From NCBI RefSeq assembly GCF_000517065.1, contig NZ_KI912105.1, forward strand, positions 895,635-959,634: a stretch of DNA of 64,000 bases, read 5' to 3'. Source of the DNA: Alkaliflexus imshenetskii DSM 15055 (GTDB lineage Bacteria; Bacteroidota; Bacteroidia; Bacteroidales; Marinilabiliaceae). Positions 64,000 to 64,000 of the stretch are shown one piece after another. Positions within the stretch are counted from its first letter, which is position 1. Each line of letters starts with the position of its first letter. Both the position numbers and the translations under genes were made by a program. The notes under the pieces were generated by a model. It had not been told where the DNA came from, did not search any database, and worked only from the letters and a program-made list of their open reading frames with translations.

Positions 64000-64000
64000 G

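Overview
The window reads as a chromosomal segment of a Bacteroidota (Bacteroidia-type) bacterium, plausibly a marine or saline-habitat Marinilabiliales-like organism; that rank is inference. Supporting signs are an Oar-like TonB receptor, a Bacteroidota/spirochaete-type V-ATPase operon containing DUF2764, an AMP nucleosidase, a PD40/TPR envelope protein, TAnnTTTG-type promoter boxes, and start codons that mostly lack Shine-Dalgarno sequences. I see no rRNA, tRNA, CRISPR array, prophage or insertion sequence. The left and right edges cut genes (a weakly supported ORF on the left, a beta-galactosidase on the right).

Layout. 0.2-3.4 kb: glyoxalase-fold protein, DUF302 lipoprotein, secreted S9 peptidase. 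4.1-10.7 kb: housekeeping cluster (YqgE, class IV aminotransferase, rhomboid protease, DNA polymerase III delta, AMP nucleosidase, HsdR-N-like nuclease domain, acetyltransferase, PD40/TPR protein). 11.2-16.6 kb: sialate O-acetylesterase, acetyltransferase, lipoprotein, polytopic membrane protein. 16.8-17.1 kb: a cluster of short palindromes with a ~209-bp period. 17.2-19.6 kb: a membrane electron-transfer pair (covalent-FMN/polyferredoxin protein plus an anchored flavin-reductase/nitroreductase fusion). 20.0-20.8 kb: Hsp20 and DUF2007.

21.0-27.0 kb is the most unusual part: two co-directional operons carrying a two-component system, a beta-barrel protein, two small secreted low-complexity proteins, a frameshifted TonB-C-terminal protein and a DUF4382 lipoprotein. 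Three copies of a YTTCAT-N5-CTTCAT direct repeat, each 10-11 bp upstream of a TAnnTTTG-like box, precede the two operons. This looks like an autoregulated envelope regulon.

27.2-39.3 kb is dominated by sulfur metabolism: a cysteate synthase (sulfite to cysteate, a sulfonolipid precursor) and, beyond a fused 2-oxoacid dehydrogenase E1, a complete sulfite-to-cysteine operon (Rrf2 regulator, CysK, CysJ, CysI, DUF2061, and two siroheme genes, one a degenerate-HemC/CobA/HemD fusion). The two branches would compete for sulfite.

39.7-48.3 kb: alkaline phosphatase, an outer-membrane barrel/chemoreceptor pair, TonB receptor, EamA exporter. 48.6-56.2 kb: V-type ATPase operon E-DUF2764-A-B-D-I-K whose K subunit keeps the Na+-ligand residues. 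56.4-64 kb: DUF3267 metalloprotease, AbgT and POT transporters, universal stress protein, small hypothetical, Nudix hydrolase, partial GH2 beta-galactosidase.
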